Shown: positions 1-10,291, counted from the first letter of the stretch. The stretch: 64,000 bases of DNA from Vibrio sp. Y2-5 (GCF_014596725.1 NZ_JACVEG010000001.1:930001-994000); one strand, 5' to 3'. Numbers and translations are program-made. The notes: generated from the sequence alone by a model not told the origin.

Positions 1-322
1 AAACAACTTGTCATTGCTGACAGGAATTGCGTATTTCATAACCTTGTCCTTGTTTGTAAATTATATGCCCGATAAAAAGACGATTTCGTTGATTTGTTAA
101 ATCTTTACATGATTTGACATGTTACATCGGGGTGATACAGCAGATAATGAACTAATAAATGGCATATGCCAATTACTTATTGTGAAATTTAAGTATTCAA
201 ATTTTGTTCATTTACAGGTATAACAAGGGTCTAAGCTTAATCTGCGCCAAAAAGCGCAATTCTTGATAGCATATTTTAAATGTGAAATTCCATGTTTATA
301 TATGAACGAAATGTTGTTTTAA

Positions 323-338
323 TGTGATCTGCATCACT
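323..338 (+). promoter_or_regulatory. CRP-cAMP binding site upstream of mglB
   Basis: TGTGATCTGCATCACT is a near-consensus CRP site (TGTGA-N6-TCACT). It lies about 235 bp before mglB, so either the promoter is far upstream or CRP acts over a long leader. Catabolite activation of mgl is well known in enterobacteria; here it is inferred from the motif. Confidence 0.7.
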
Positions 339-503
339 TGGAAAACGCGAAATAAGTCTCGCTGTTACACTATGTTACGTACGAGGTCTGTTTTTGCATG
401 TGGCCTCAAACAATTTAAACAAACAGTTACAATTGTTAATTACGTCTAACAAAATCCTATCTGGCTCACACAATTCGTCCTGTTTATCAATATACTTCAA
501 TGC

Positions 504-536
504 GTAAACGTTTTCATTGGAATGGTAAACGTTTCC
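504..536 (+). promoter_or_regulatory. Tandem GalR/LacI-type operators before mglB
   Basis: Two copies of GTAAACGTTTNC (504-515 and 525-536), about two helical turns apart (21 bp), fit the LacI/GalR-family operator pattern with a central CG. They sit 38-70 bp before the mglB start, where a repressor would block transcription. The same word recurs at 17523-17534 before the lactose operon. No LacI-family gene is in this window. Confidence 0.7.
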
Positions 537-573
537 CTACACGTATATTAATAAAGACAAATAGGACACTTAC

Positions 574-1548
574 ATGAGAAAGCTAACTGCACTTGCTATG
601 CTAACTGCTGGTATGGGTTTCGCAACACAAACTCTAGCTGACACCACTTTGGGTTTCACTATCTACAAATATGATGACAACTTCATGTCTGTTGTACGCC
701 AAGCTATCGAAAAAGAAGCTGCTGGCGACAAAGACGTTCGTCTTCTAATGAATGACTCTCAAAACAGCCAATCAATGCAAAACGACCAAGTTGACGTTAT
801 GTTGGCTCGTGGCGTTCAAGCGCTTGCTATCAACCTTGTAGACCCAGCTGCAGCACCTTCTATTATCAGCAAAGCGAAAATCGATGATGTACCAGTTGTT
901 TTCTACAACAAAGAACCAAGTGCAGCAGCACTTGCAAGCTACGATAAAGCTTACTATGTAGGTACTGACTCTAAAGAATCAGGCGTTATCCAAGGCGACC
1001 TAATCGCACAACACTGGAAAGCGAACAAGTCTTGGGACAAAAACGGTGACGGCGTTCTTCAATACGTAATGTTGAAAGGTGAACCAGGTCACCCAGATGC
1101 AGAAGCTCGTACAACTTACTCTGTTAAGCAAATCAATGAGAACGGTATCAAAACTGAAGAGCTTCACATGGATACTGGTATGTGGGATACCGCAATGGCT
1201 AAAGATAAAATGGATGCATGGTTATCTGGCCCTAACGGCAGCAAAATCGAAGTTGTTATCGCAAACAACGACGGTATGGCAATGGGTGCAATCGAAGCAC
1301 TACGTGGCGCTGGCCAAAAAATCCCTGTATTCGGTGTTGACGCACTAGCTGAAGCTCTAGCTCTAGTTAAGTCTGGCGAAATGGCTGGTACTGTACTAAA
1401 CGATGCAACCTCTCAAGCTAAAGCAACATTCGAACTAGCTCGTAACCTAGCTGAAGGCAAATCAGCAACTGAAGGTACTCAGTGGGAAATGCAGGACAAA
1501 GTTGTTCGCGTTCCTTACGTAGGTGTTGATAAGTCAACTCTAGAGTAA
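574..1548 (+). CDS. mglB: Galactose/glucose periplasmic binding protein MglB
   Basis: Periplasmic substrate-binding protein of the MglBAC galactose/methyl-galactoside ABC importer; in enteric bacteria it also serves as chemoreceptor ligand. The 324 residues begin with a Sec signal peptide (about 1-22, ending LA before DTT), followed by the two-lobed Peripla_BP_4 fold. The calcium loop DKNGDG (about 155-160), diagnostic of the D-galactose/glucose-binding protein, is present. It is the first gene of mglBAC, under a CRP site and two GalR-type operators. A strong hairpin follows the stop, probably letting this gene be expressed above the membrane components. Length matches the family. Confidence 0.95.
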   Translation: MRKLTALAMLTAGMGFATQTLADTTLGFTIYKYDDNFMSVVRQAIEKEAAGDKDVRLLMNDSQNSQSMQNDQVDVMLARGVQALAINLVDPAAAPSIISKAKIDDVPVVFYNKEPSAAALASYDKAYYVGTDSKESGVIQGDLIAQHWKANKSWDKNGDGVLQYVMLKGEPGHPDAEARTTYSVKQINENGIKTEELHMDTGMWDTAMAKDKMDAWLSGPNGSKIEVVIANNDGMAMGAIEALRGAGQKIPVFGVDALAEALALVKSGEMAGTVLNDATSQAKATFELARNLAEGKSATEGTQWEMQDKVVRVPYVGVDKSTLE

Positions 1549-1562
1549 CAGACGTTATATTT

Positions 1563-1581
1563 AGGGGGCGCTCAGCCCCCT
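1563..1581 (+). terminator. Intercistronic hairpin between mglB and mglA
   Basis: AGGGGGC - gctca - GCCCCCT forms a perfect GC-rich stem just after the mglB stop, followed by a short A/T tract but no run of T. It probably acts as a partial terminator or mRNA-stabilising end that raises binding protein over ATPase and permease. Confidence 0.75.
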
Positions 1582-1661
1582 ATATTTACCCGTTAATATC
1601 TTAATTAATATTCTTTAATTGATATTTATTGGTTTCAAATTAAAAACAATTAAGTGATGCC

Positions 1662-3170
1662 ATGGTAGATCAAACACATGAATTCCTGTTAGAAATGACA
1701 GGGGTGAGTAAATCATTTCCAGGTGTAAAGGCATTAGATAAAGTTAATTTAAAAGTTCGACCGCATTCAATTCACGCTTTAATGGGTGAGAATGGTGCGG
1801 GTAAATCGACGCTATTAAAATGTCTATTTGGAATTTACGAAAAAGATGAAGGCGATATTATTTTCTTAGGAAAACATATTAACTTCTCCTCTTCTAAAGA
1901 AGCATTAGAATCTGGCGTGTCCATGGTTCACCAAGAATTAAACCAGGTTAAACAATGTTCAGTAATGGATAATATCTGGCTTGGGCGCTATCCAAGAAAA
2001 GGTTTATTTGTTGATCACGATAAAATGTATCGAGACACAAAAGCTATTTTCGAAGAGTTAGATATTAATATTGATCCACGAGTTAAAGTTGCGACTTTAT
2101 CAGTGTCTCAAATGCAGATGTTGGAAATTGCGAAAGCATTTTCTTACGATGCAAAAATAGTGATCATGGATGAGCCGACTTCTTCACTAACAGAAAAAGA
2201 AGTTAATCACTTATTTACCATTATCAACAAGCTGAAGGATAAAGGCTGTGGTGTGGTATATATCTCTCACAAAATGGAAGAGATATTCTCTATCTGTGAT
2301 GAAATTACCATTCTACGTGATGGTCAATGGGTAGATACACGCCCACTGAAAGGCCTAGATATGGATAAGATCATTTCGATGATGGTAGGCCGAGAACTCA
2401 CTCACCGTTTCCCAGAGAAGACTAACGTTCCTAAAGAAGTCATCTTAGAGGTGAATAACCTGACAGCGTTGAACCAGCCTTCAATTCAAGACATCTCGTT
2501 TGAACTTAGAGCGGGCGAAATTCTAGGTGTAGCAGGTCTTGTTGGTTCACGTCGTACAGATATCGTTGAAACGATTTTTGGTATTCGTGAAAGAAGTGAA
2601 GGGCATATTGTTCTTCATGGACGTGAAATGAAAAACCGCGATGCACATGAAGCTATTCGCAATGGTTTTGCATTGGTAACTGAAGAACGTCGTTCAACCG
2701 GTATTTACGGAAACCTCGATATTACTTTTAACTCATTAGTTGCAAACGTTGATGAGTATAAAACTAAAACTGGTTTATTAAGTAATAAAAAAATGAAGAG
2801 TGATACTCAGTGGGTAATTGATTCGATGAGTGTTAAAACACCAACGCATCAAACTCAAATAGGTTCACTTTCAGGTGGTAACCAACAGAAAGTTATTATT
2901 GGGCGCTGGTTGTTAACTCAGCCAGAAATATTAATGTTGGACGAACCAACTCGTGGTATCGACGTGGGCGCAAAATTTGAAATTTATCAACTAATGTTGG
3001 AGCTCGCGAAGAAAAATAAAGGAATCATTATGATTTCTTCTGAAATGCCAGAGTTATTAGGTACTACCGATCGAATTTTAGTAATGAGTAACGGCCGCGC
3101 AGCGGGAATCGTTAATACTAAAGAAACCACTCAGACTGAAATATTAGAGCTAGCCTCTCGTTACCTCTAG
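1662..3170 (+). CDS. mglA: Galactoside ABC transporter ATPase MglA
   Basis: Fused two-domain ATPase that energises galactose import through MglC. The 502-residue length is typical of CUT2 sugar ATPases. Domain 1 has an intact Walker A (GENGAGKST, 42-50), a degenerate signature (LSVSQ) and Walker B (VIMDEPTSS). Domain 2 has a degenerate Walker A (GLVGSRRTD), an intact signature (LSGGNQQK) and Walker B ([11 protein letters not shown]). This asymmetry is normal for MglA/RbsA/XylG, not decay. Ten bases separate it from mglC, consistent with one transcript. Confidence 0.95.
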   Translation: MVDQTHEFLLEMTGVSKSFPGVKALDKVNLKVRPHSIHALMGENGAGKSTLLKCLFGIYEKDEGDIIFLGKHINFSSSKEALESGVSMVHQELNQVKQCSVMDNIWLGRYPRKGLFVDHDKMYRDTKAIFEELDINIDPRVKVATLSVSQMQMLEIAKAFSYDAKIVIMDEPTSSLTEKEVNHLFTIINKLKDKGCGVVYISHKMEEIFSICDEITILRDGQWVDTRPLKGLDMDKIISMMVGRELTHRFPEKTNVPKEVILEVNNLTALNQPSIQDISFELRAGEILGVAGLVGSRRTDIVETIFGIRERSEGHIVLHGREMKNRDAHEAIRNGFALVTEERRSTGIYGNLDITFNSLVANVDEYKTKTGLLSNKKMKSDTQWVIDSMSVKTPTHQTQIGSLSGGNQQKVIIGRWLLTQPEILMLDEPTRGIDVGAKFEIYQLMLELAKKNKGIIMISSEMPELLGTTDRILVMSNGRAAGIVNTKETTQTEILELASRYL

Positions 3171-3180
3171 GGAAACTATT

Positions 3181-4188
3181 ATGGATGCTGTTAAGTCATT
3201 TGCATTAAAGCACTTAAAAGAAGGTGCTATTTACGCGGTTCTGTTTATTTTATTAGCGGTTATCGTTATTCAAGAACCATCATTTTTAAGCTTACGAAAT
3301 TTAAGTAACATTCTTACTCAGTCTTCTGTGCGCGTTATTATTGCGCTTGGTGTTGCGGGTCTTATCGTTACACAGGGTACCGACTTATCTGCAGGTCGTC
3401 AGGTAGGTTTAGCTGCGGTTATCTCAGCAACCTTGCTACAGTCGATTGAAAACGTTAACAAAGTGTTCCCAAGTATTGGTGATGTGCCAATCGTAGCGGT
3501 TATCCTTTGTGTATGTTTCATTGGTGCAATCATCGGTCTAGTGAACGGCGTGATCGTTGCTTACTTGAAAGTAACCCCTTTCATCGCAACACTGGGCACC
3601 ATGATCATCGTTTATGGTATTAACTCTCTTTACTACGACGCAGTAGGTGCTTCACCAATCGCGGGCTTTGACGAGCGCTTCACTGTATTCACTCAAGGCT
3701 TTATTCGATTTGGTGGGTTCCGATTCTCGTACATAACCTTCTACGCCATTATCGCTGTAATATTCATGTGGATACTTTGGAACAAGACAGTATTTGGTAA
3801 AAACATCTTCGCAGTTGGTGGTAACCCAGAAGCGGCAAAAGTATCAGGTGTTAACGTACCAATGACTCTACTAAAAGTGTACGCACTTTCAGGTGTCTTC
3901 TATGCGTTCGGTGGTATGTTGGAAGCGGGTCGTATCGGTAGTGCAACTAACAACTTAGGTTTCTTGTACGAACTTGATGCAATCGCAGCCTGTGTGGTAG
4001 GTGGTGTATCCTTCGCCGGTGGTGTTGGTAGTATCGCCGGTGTAGTAACGGGTGTTCTAATCTTCACCGTTATCAACTACGGTATGACTTACATCGGTGT
4101 TAGCCCTTACTGGCAGTACATCATCAAAGGTTCAATCATCGTATTCGCGGTAGCATTGGACTCAATGAAGTACGCAAACAAGAAATAA
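3181..4188 (+). CDS. mglC: Galactoside ABC transporter permease MglC
   Basis: Inner-membrane permease of the MglBAC importer, functioning as a homodimer with the fused ATPase MglA. The 335 residues are largely hydrophobic with about ten helices. The CUT2/BPD_transp_2 signature EAGRIGSATNNLG followed by ELDAIAACVVGG (about 248-270) is clear. Last gene of the operon; a strong rho-independent terminator follows within 50 bp. Confidence 0.95.
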   Translation: MDAVKSFALKHLKEGAIYAVLFILLAVIVIQEPSFLSLRNLSNILTQSSVRVIIALGVAGLIVTQGTDLSAGRQVGLAAVISATLLQSIENVNKVFPSIGDVPIVAVILCVCFIGAIIGLVNGVIVAYLKVTPFIATLGTMIIVYGINSLYYDAVGASPIAGFDERFTVFTQGFIRFGGFRFSYITFYAIIAVIFMWILWNKTVFGKNIFAVGGNPEAAKVSGVNVPMTLLKVYALSGVFYAFGGMLEAGRIGSATNNLGFLYELDAIAACVVGGVSFAGGVGSIAGVVTGVLIFTVINYGMTYIGVSPYWQYIIKGSIIVFAVALDSMKYANKK

Positions 4189-4210
4189 GATTCATCTTCG
4201 AATCATACAT

Positions 4211-4236
4211 AGCGCTGCTCCGGCAGCGCTTTTTTC
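4211..4236 (+). terminator. Rho-independent terminator of mglBAC
   Basis: AGCGCTG - ctccgg - CAGCGCT followed by six T, 22 bp after the mglC stop. Confidence 0.9.
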
Positions 4237-4558
4237 ATATTAAGAAAAGTGAACCCGTTCATTAGAACCTAAGAATGAGCAGCAAGGTTATGAGTCTCTT
4301 CCTTGACTCATCTTGTCTAAGTGCACTATTCTACGTCCATCATTTCTTTAGGAGATTACGCCAATATGAATAACTAAACCTGTTATCCACTTTTACTTTA
4401 TTTTTTGGATTCACAGGGTTAGTAGGCGTAGCTCACTTTCTGATATTTAATTGCAGCCATGTTTTGGGTATATATTGCCTGAATTTGTGTTTTTGCAACG
4501 ATCTCATCTCTAAATATTTATGCTACGGCCTTTGTCCCTGTCATACAGGAGGCAACTT
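4237..4558 (+). other. Intergenic leader before the ABC-F gene
   Basis: About 320 bp with no credible gene. It must hold the promoter and a long 5' leader of the ABC-F gene. A minimal reading frame ATG AAT AAC TAA lies near 4365, and an in-frame ATG at 4520 lacks a good ribosome site. ABC-F genes are often controlled by attenuation, but I see no clear antiterminator pair here. Confidence 0.4.
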
Positions 4559-6127
4559 ATGCCATTTTTACAAGCAAATAATTTAAGCTTTCAATTTGAT
4601 AACGGAGAGATGTTGTTTCAGCAGGTCTCTTGTTCGATGACTACTTATCGTGTTGGGTTGGTCGGACGTAACGGTATCGGAAAATCTATCCTTGCCTCGA
4701 TATTAATTGGGGAACAAACACCTTCCGATGGCTCAGTATCAGTACCCCAATCATACGCTGTTTATCGCCAGCAACCTTCGCATTTGTTATCCGGTGATTT
4801 ATCGATTGCACAGTTTTTAGGTAAAGACGACATACTGGAAGCTCTTAAGCAGATTCAATCTGGTGATTGTTCTGAGTACTGGTTCGAAGTGGTTGGGGAA
4901 CAATGGGATATTTTCAATCGCCTGAGTCAGCAGCTTAAGCAGATGGGCTTACCACCTGATCCTGATTTCCCTTGCGCTAAACTAAGTGGCGGACAACTCG
5001 CTCGACTACAACTTTGGCAGTTGTTGGATAGTGACGTTGAGTTATTGATTCTTGATGAGCCTTCCAACCATCTTGATAGCCAAGCAAAGCAGTGGTTAAT
5101 TGACGCAATGCGCGTTTTCGACGGCGCTATTCTGCTTATCAGCCATGACCGCGAGTTACTCCGTGAAATGGAAGAAATTTGGGAGCTTTCAGGGTTGGGG
5201 TTGCAGGTGTTTGGCGGTAATTACGACATTTACGCTGAACAGAAACGCGCCGAGCTACAAGCTGTAGAGCGACAACTTAATAGCATTGATAAACAGAAAA
5301 AGAAGCTGGAAGAGCAGGCGCAGCGAAATCGGGAAAAGGCTGAACAAAGAGCAGCACAAGGTAACAGGTTACGTAAGGAGGGGAGTCAGGCGAAAATTCT
5401 ACTTGATGGTAAGAAAGACAAGGCAACGGCGAGCGCTTCAAATCGCAGTAAAAACGAACAACATCGTCAAGTTTCTCTGCAAGAAAAGGCACAGACCTTG
5501 AAAGCCAGAAAAGAGCTGATGAAAGAGCAAAAGATTTATTTGGCTGACAGTCAAAGTCGCTTACGAAAAGTGGTAACAATGCTCGAAGGTGTATTGCCTT
5601 TTGGTCGCTCTGAACCTATCACGTTACAAATTCATAGTGATGACAAAATCCACCTTACGGGCAGAAATGGATGTGGGAAATCCACCTTTTTAAAAACGTT
5701 ATTAGGTGTGTTTTCACTTAAGAAAGGGGAAATGCAATTGAATACGTCATTGTATTATCTAGACCAACACTTCGGATCTATTCACCCCCAGTTATCGATG
5801 CTGGATAACTTGATAGAACAGTGTCATGGAATGAAAGAAAGTGATGCACGAACCTTGCTTGCCGGAATAGGGTTTCGGCGTGACAGTGTCTTTCGTCTTG
5901 GACATATGCTGAGTGGCGGTGAAAAGATGAAGTTAGCTATGTTGATTGTTAGCCACCAGCTAGAGCAACCTTTGCTGTTACTTGATGAGCCCGATAATCA
6001 CCTCGATCTCGATTCTAAAATCATGCTTGCGCAGGCTTTGTCGAATTACCGAGGAGGCTTCATTCTCGTTAGCCATGATCATGATTTTGCTGATGAATCT
6101 GGCGTGAATCGGAAAATTTGTTTTTGA
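4559..6127 (+). CDS. ABC-F family ATPase
   Basis: Soluble twin-ATPase ABC-F protein without membrane domain; the family acts on ribosomes (translation factors or antibiotic protection). Domain 1 shows GRNGIGKS, LSGGQLARL and LLILDEPSNHLD; domain 2 shows GRNGCGKST, LSGGEKMKL and LLLLDEPDNHLD. Between them (roughly residues 220-340) lies a Lys/Glu/Gln-rich coiled-coil linker, the part that reaches the ribosome in this family. I place the start at 4559, directly after an AGGAGG ribosome site, rather than at the in-frame ATG 13 codons upstream. About 522 aa. The subfamily is not clear to me, so resistance should not be assumed. Confidence 0.85.
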   Translation: MPFLQANNLSFQFDNGEMLFQQVSCSMTTYRVGLVGRNGIGKSILASILIGEQTPSDGSVSVPQSYAVYRQQPSHLLSGDLSIAQFLGKDDILEALKQIQSGDCSEYWFEVVGEQWDIFNRLSQQLKQMGLPPDPDFPCAKLSGGQLARLQLWQLLDSDVELLILDEPSNHLDSQAKQWLIDAMRVFDGAILLISHDRELLREMEEIWELSGLGLQVFGGNYDIYAEQKRAELQAVERQLNSIDKQKKKLEEQAQRNREKAEQRAAQGNRLRKEGSQAKILLDGKKDKATASASNRSKNEQHRQVSLQEKAQTLKARKELMKEQKIYLADSQSRLRKVVTMLEGVLPFGRSEPITLQIHSDDKIHLTGRNGCGKSTFLKTLLGVFSLKKGEMQLNTSLYYLDQHFGSIHPQLSMLDNLIEQCHGMKESDARTLLAGIGFRRDSVFRLGHMLSGGEKMKLAMLIVSHQLEQPLLLLDEPDNHLDLDSKIMLAQALSNYRGGFILVSHDHDFADESGVNRKICF

Positions 6128-6324
6128 GCTTGATACTTTTTACGCTTCATACATAGCGAGATAGAACTTGTGGAGCAATATGGTGTTGCTCCATTTCTCT
6201 TTGTACTCATGTGATAAGAAATGGTTCATCTTGTTTGTGTTACATTTTCATTGATTCAAACAAAGTATACTGGTGGTTTCGTCCCCTTATATGATGTCTA
6301 CATACCTATAGCTGAGGAGTTGCT

Positions 6325-6831
6325 GTGGATGTAATCAAGAAATTAGAGCAGATGATGGTGATGGATGAATCGAGTTGGCGTAGACATTCAAATCCATGGA
6401 GCGTCTATAGCCGTTTTTCGGTTTTGCCAATTATCTCTCTCGCATTTTGGTCGCGGGAGTGGATAGGAAGCTATTCAATAATTGCGATTGTGTTCGCTTT
6501 TTGTTGGCTGTGGCTCAATCCTAGATTATTTCCAGCGCCAGAGAAAACAAACAACTGGGCTTCAATGGCAACATTCGGTGAGCGTATTTATCTAAAAAGA
6601 AAGGTTGAACCCATACCTCATCACCATATCAAACCAATTTTAGTTCTGCAGTCGCTAACGTCTTTAGGGATACCTGTATTTATCTACGGCTTGTGGAGTT
6701 TAGATCTAAGCTTGGTGTTGGCTGGAAACCTTTGGATAATGGTGTTCAAAGCTTGGTTTGTTGATCGAATGGTATGGTTGTACCTAGATATGAAAGACTC
6801 TAAAACGGAGTATGCAAGCTGGCTTAAATAA
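6325..6831 (+). CDS. Small membrane protein, DUF6653-like
   Basis: 168 residues starting at GTG behind a GAGGAG ribosome site. Two to four hydrophobic helices are seen (about 33-75 and 108-145). An early RRHSNPWSVYSRF block resembles the RHxNPWSxWTR motif I associate with the DUF6653 family. No catalytic motif is visible and the function is unknown. Single gene; a perfect 13-bp hairpin follows and separates it from the convergent gene downstream. Confidence 0.7.
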   Translation: MDVIKKLEQMMVMDESSWRRHSNPWSVYSRFSVLPIISLAFWSREWIGSYSIIAIVFAFCWLWLNPRLFPAPEKTNNWASMATFGERIYLKRKVEPIPHHHIKPILVLQSLTSLGIPVFIYGLWSLDLSLVLAGNLWIMVFKAWFVDRMVWLYLDMKDSKTEYASWLK

Positions 6832-6900
6832 CGCCAAGCAATACCACTTCAACTATCTTAGTACTGATTGGTTTGAATGTTTGCAGATTCAAAACTCTGA

Positions 6901-6933
6901 AATCAACTACCGAGAGTTATTCGGTAGTTGATT
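6901..6933. terminator. Hairpin between convergent genes
   Basis: AATCAACTACCGA - gagttat - TCGGTAGTTGATT is a perfect 13-bp inverted repeat between two convergent genes. It lacks a strong T tract on either side, but its position suggests a shared bidirectional terminator. Confidence 0.7.
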
Positions 6934-6948
6934 TATATTGACGTGTAT

Positions 6949-7779
6949 TTACTCGACGTTGTTTACCCATTTATCTGATTTGAACCATTTATCATGGATA
7001 CGTTGGTAGGTTCCGTCCCCTTTAATTTGACGCAGATAATTGTTCAGGAAGTTTAGAAAATCAGCATCGCCTTGGCGTACCGCCCAGCCCAGAGGTTCAA
7101 AAGTGAAACTCTCATCTAAATGAACCACAGTGTCTTTGTGCTGTGTTTCATACATAGCGTTGTAAGGAAAGTCATAGACAAAAGCATCTGCTTGCCCATT
7201 TGCAATTTGCAGTGCAGCGTCGGCAGACGTTTCATAAAGATCGATTTTGGCACCGTATAAGTACTTTTTAGCCGCTTCCGCACCAGTAGTACCCATTTGA
7301 GTTGCAACTGTGTATTGCCCATTGTTCAGGTCACGGAACGAATGAACTTTGTCTGCAAGCTTCGGTGAAATAAGAATGGTCTGGCCAACTTCAATGTAAG
7401 GTTCGGCAAAGTTGACGCTCAAATTACGTTCAGGTGTAATTGTCATACCGCCGATGAAATCACATTTTCCGGTCTTTAGCGCAGGAATAATACCATCCCA
7501 AGCCGTATTCACCGGAACAAACTTAACATTGATCGAGCGTGCCATCTGCTTAGCGAGGTCGATATCAAACCCGACGTAATTTCCTGTTTTATCAGTCATT
7601 TCGAATGGAATGTAACCAGACTCAAAACAGAACTTAAGCTCACCTGAACTTAAGATCCCATTCAATGCCGATTCTGCAGCATTTGCATTTACTGGGGAAA
7701 AAAGAGTGAAAAGCGCAACTGAAGAGGCGAGCACGCCTCGAAATTGTTGTTTAAAAGGTTTTAACTTCATTTTATACAT
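6949..7779 (-). CDS. Amino-acid ABC transporter periplasmic binding protein
   Basis: Family 3 solute-binding protein (GlnH/ArtJ/HisJ type, SBP_bac_3), 276 residues with an N-terminal signal peptide ending near NANAA (about 30-35). Motifs include GYIPFEMTDKTGNYVGFDID, the ligand-arginine segment MTITPERNLSVNFAEPY, and QMGTTGAEAAKKY. Its permease and ATPase are not adjacent, so it is an orphan binding protein. It is divergent from the AraC regulator at 8065, which may control it. The ligand cannot be told from sequence alone; a polar or basic amino acid is most likely. Confidence 0.85.
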   Translation of the reverse strand: MYKMKLKPFKQQFRGVLASSVALFTLFSPVNANAAESALNGILSSGELKFCFESGYIPFEMTDKTGNYVGFDIDLAKQMARSINVKFVPVNTAWDGIIPALKTGKCDFIGGMTITPERNLSVNFAEPYIEVGQTILISPKLADKVHSFRDLNNGQYTVATQMGTTGAEAAKKYLYGAKIDLYETSADAALQIANGQADAFVYDFPYNAMYETQHKDTVVHLDESFTFEPLGWAVRQGDADFLNFLNNYLRQIKGDGTYQRIHDKWFKSDKWVNNVE

Positions 7780-8064
7780 CCAAATGTTTTTATTTTTTTA
7801 GTGTTGTGTCTGGTCTGAGAATATCAGACGGTAAAGCCTATGAATGATGAAGAATTTACACGAATAATCAATACATTATTCTTTATAAGATATTCTAATT
7901 TTTTCCCCCATTCAGAATACATTCTCCCAGCACCTTTAATGGTTAAAAACTGTTCTGTTGGTTGAGGGGGATCTAAAAGGCATTAAGTAATGACAGCGAT
8001 AACTGGCACACTCACTTGGCGATAGTTAGTCCGATTATTGCGCTTAACGGTTCCGTGCAATACG

Positions 8065-8940
8065 ATGAGGAACAAGTTTAACGGTGTGGAGTGGAATGCT
8101 GTGGCAGAGACTGTTCGGGATGTAAATCAGCGTTTTTGGAACAATAAGGACATTCCCTATTTAACGATCAGAACCACTTGTCACAGTACACAGAGTTACA
8201 AAGCTCATAGCCACAGTGAACTGTCCATAGGTATTATTGAGTCTGGAGAGACACGACTATCTCTACCTGATGGCAATGTCGTTCTCAAAAAAGACGATAT
8301 TATTCTGATAGAGCCTAATATTGTCCACGCCTGCAACCCTGTCGCAAACGGGCCTCGTAGCTATCACATGTTATATATCGATAATGGCTGGTGTTGTGAG
8401 ACGTTGTCGAAGATCTACGGATACGAGGTCACCCAATATCATTGTGAGCAGAAGCTGCACTCTGTAATGGAAGGGGACACCGACTTATCCGGTTTAATGT
8501 TCAAATTGTTGGATCAGCCATCTCAGAGTGTGGTGACTGAAGTTGAGAGTCGCTTATTGAATTTGGTGAGTCGTCACTGTGTACCGCAACGGCACAATGA
8601 AGTCGAAAGTGAGTTAGTTGCACAGTTACGAGACCGACTGCTTCAGGATATTGCTAGCGCGCCATCTCTGGACGTTGTGTCGCAGGAGCTGGGGCGACCC
8701 AAAGAAACATTGATTAGACTATTTAAGAAGCAGCTTGGTATTACGCCCAAGGCATTTTTAAATAACAGCCGTATCGAAAGAGCGAAGATCTTACTTAAGT
8801 CGGGGATGAACATTGTTGATGTTGCGGCAGAGGTCGGTTACTCCGACCAGAGCCAATTACATCGCACGTTCGTCAACTATACCGCCTCAACACCACGTCA
8901 ATATCAGCAAGTAACGTCAATTTTCGACAATAATTGTTAA
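8065..8940 (+). CDS. AraC-family transcriptional regulator
   Basis: N-terminal cupin-like sensing domain (HSHSELSIGIIESGET..., with VHACNP near its end) and a C-terminal AraC double helix-turn-helix (about the last 100 residues: LSxVxQELGRPKETLIRLFKKQLGITP and the GYSDQSQLHRTF recognition helix). I place the start at ATG 8065. An in-frame TTG at 8038 and a GTG at 8101 with a purine-rich upstream are alternatives. It is followed within 50 bp by a LysE exporter, a common pairing in which the AraC protein activates the exporter in response to an amino acid. Confidence 0.85.
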   Translation: MRNKFNGVEWNAVAETVRDVNQRFWNNKDIPYLTIRTTCHSTQSYKAHSHSELSIGIIESGETRLSLPDGNVVLKKDDIILIEPNIVHACNPVANGPRSYHMLYIDNGWCCETLSKIYGYEVTQYHCEQKLHSVMEGDTDLSGLMFKLLDQPSQSVVTEVESRLLNLVSRHCVPQRHNEVESELVAQLRDRLLQDIASAPSLDVVSQELGRPKETLIRLFKKQLGITPKAFLNNSRIERAKILLKSGMNIVDVAAEVGYSDQSQLHRTFVNYTASTPRQYQQVTSIFDNNC

Positions 8941-8989
8941 GTTGGAAAACCTATAGTCTGACAACAGTTTTGGCTATAGGTAAATATTC

Positions 8990-9631
8990 ATGTCACTTTC
9001 AACTCTTTTCCCCGTTGCTTTTCCCGCATTGGCGCTGGCTCACTTTGTTGCACTTTTAAGCCCTGGGCAGGACTTTTTCTTAATTGTTGGTCACTCTATT
9101 CGTCATAGATTGCAAGGTAGTCTATTTATCTGCCTTGGTGTCGCGCTAGGTAATGCGCTTTATATAGCACTAGCCATACTGGGTTGGACAAACATTCGAG
9201 ACAATCAGCTCGTGTTTTCCTCGGTGGAAATGTTGGGGGCTATCTATCTTTTGTGGATAGGGCAACGTTTACTGAGAAGTCAAAAAACAGAGACATTAGT
9301 CGAGGCTGAACATGAGCAAGGGAAAGCTCCGTCAGCTATCAACCAGCTGTTCCTTGGTTTGAATTCAGCGTTGCTCAACCCAAAGAATGCTCTGTTCTAC
9401 ATGAGCTTAATGACCGTTATTCTGGGTAGTGAAGTCACATTGATTCAGCAAGTCTCTTGCGGAGTATGGATGTTTTTTGCGGTATTACTCTGGGATCTAT
9501 TTATCGCATCTGCGATTGGGCGTCCACGCATTCAGAAGCAACTCAAAGCGGTGATACACATTATAGAAAGGGTGGCTGGATTAGTGCTGATCTTCTTTGG
9601 AATAACGTTATTTACGGGCTACTTAGCCTAA
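8990..9631 (+). CDS. LysE/RhtB-family amino-acid exporter
   Basis: 213-residue membrane protein with about six helices. The N-terminal LSPGQDFFLIVGHSIRHR motif matches the conserved PGP(D/N)xxxV-type loop of the LysE/RhtB family, and NPKNALFY is the conserved mid-protein motif. The family exports amino acids or homoserine lactone-like compounds by proton antiport. It probably forms a unit with the AraC regulator just upstream. Substrate not determinable here. Confidence 0.85.
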   Translation: MSLSTLFPVAFPALALAHFVALLSPGQDFFLIVGHSIRHRLQGSLFICLGVALGNALYIALAILGWTNIRDNQLVFSSVEMLGAIYLLWIGQRLLRSQKTETLVEAEHEQGKAPSAINQLFLGLNSALLNPKNALFYMSLMTVILGSEVTLIQQVSCGVWMFFAVLLWDLFIASAIGRPRIQKQLKAVIHIIERVAGLVLIFFGITLFTGYLA

Positions 9632-9698
9632 CGGCGCTACCAAAAACTTAGTTTTGATATGGCTACACTTAACCACTTTGCAAATGGTGTGTATTTGA

Positions 9699-9725
9699 AA
9701 GCGAGGTTAAAACCCTCGCTTTTTC
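9699..9725 (+). terminator. Terminator after the LysE gene
   Basis: AGCGAGG - ttaaaa - CCCTCGCT followed by T's on the + strand. It overlaps the last codons of the convergent DUF3859 gene. Confidence 0.8.
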
Positions 9726-10144
9726 CAGAACTGTCCTTCATCGCGGGCAACAACTTTGAATGACTTCTCGGCAATGGTTTTACCTTCCATTTCTAACGTC
9801 ATACGCCATTCGCCGAAGTTGCTCTCTAGTCCGTTAATCGGGCAGAGCACTTGAATCGTGTCTCCGAGATAGAAGTTCCAGTCGTTGCTGCGAACATACA
9901 CCTCACCATCAAATGGCGCTAAAACTTGCCCTTTTTTGTTGATAATACCGGGATGGTGGATACAAAACTGAAGAAGCTGACCCTTAGCTTTTTTAATATT
10001 GACGATAAAACCAAACTCAATCTCTTCCTCGGCGGTAATCACCTGAGTAAATTCTTTTATTTTCGGCAGTTCTTTGGCTTTGGCATCCCAATGGGAATAG
10101 ATCCCATAGGAAGTCATTTCTATCAGAGGAGTACGTTTTGCCAC
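9707..10144 (-). CDS. DUF3859 domain protein
   Basis: The conserved core begins MTSYGIYSHWDAKAKELPKIKEFT and continues as a small beta-rich domain ending in the GEWRMTLEMEGKTIAEKSF segment, as in DUF3859 proteins of proteobacteria. Function unknown; no signal peptide or membrane helix. The reading frame opens upstream to a TTG at 10204. I prefer GTG at 10144, since the preceding 20 residues do not resemble the family, but no ribosome site is decisive. Confidence 0.75.
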   Translation of the reverse strand: MAKRTPLIEMTSYGIYSHWDAKAKELPKIKEFTQVITAEEEIEFGFIVNIKKAKGQLLQFCIHHPGIINKKGQVLAPFDGEVYVRSNDWNFYLGDTIQVLCPINGLESNFGEWRMTLEMEGKTIAEKSFKVVARDEGQFWKKRGF

Positions 10145-10231
10145 TGGTTCATGCTCGCTATTTGAATGTGTGGCGATTCTACTTAAATACCTAGGGGTGT
10201 TCAAACGACGTCTTGATCAAAAAAGATAAGC

Positions 10232-10258
10232 AAAAAAAAAGCGCCCGTTGGAGGGCGC
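10232..10258 (-). terminator. Terminator of dgkA-eptA
   Basis: On the minus strand GCGCCCTC - caa - CGGGCGC-type stem followed by nine T, about 30 bp past the eptA stop. Confidence 0.9.
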
Positions 10259-10291
10259 AAAGATAACACAGTGATAAACATTATTTATCAA

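Larger units (their letters stand above)
1..573. other. Upstream region of the mgl operon
   Basis: 573 bp without a convincing coding region. The distal half is AT-rich. The proximal half carries the mgl control elements listed separately: a CRP site and two GalR/LacI-type operators. A weak TGCGC/GCGCA hairpin near 242-258 could be the end of an upstream transcript, but the gene it would belong to is outside the window. Confidence 0.6.
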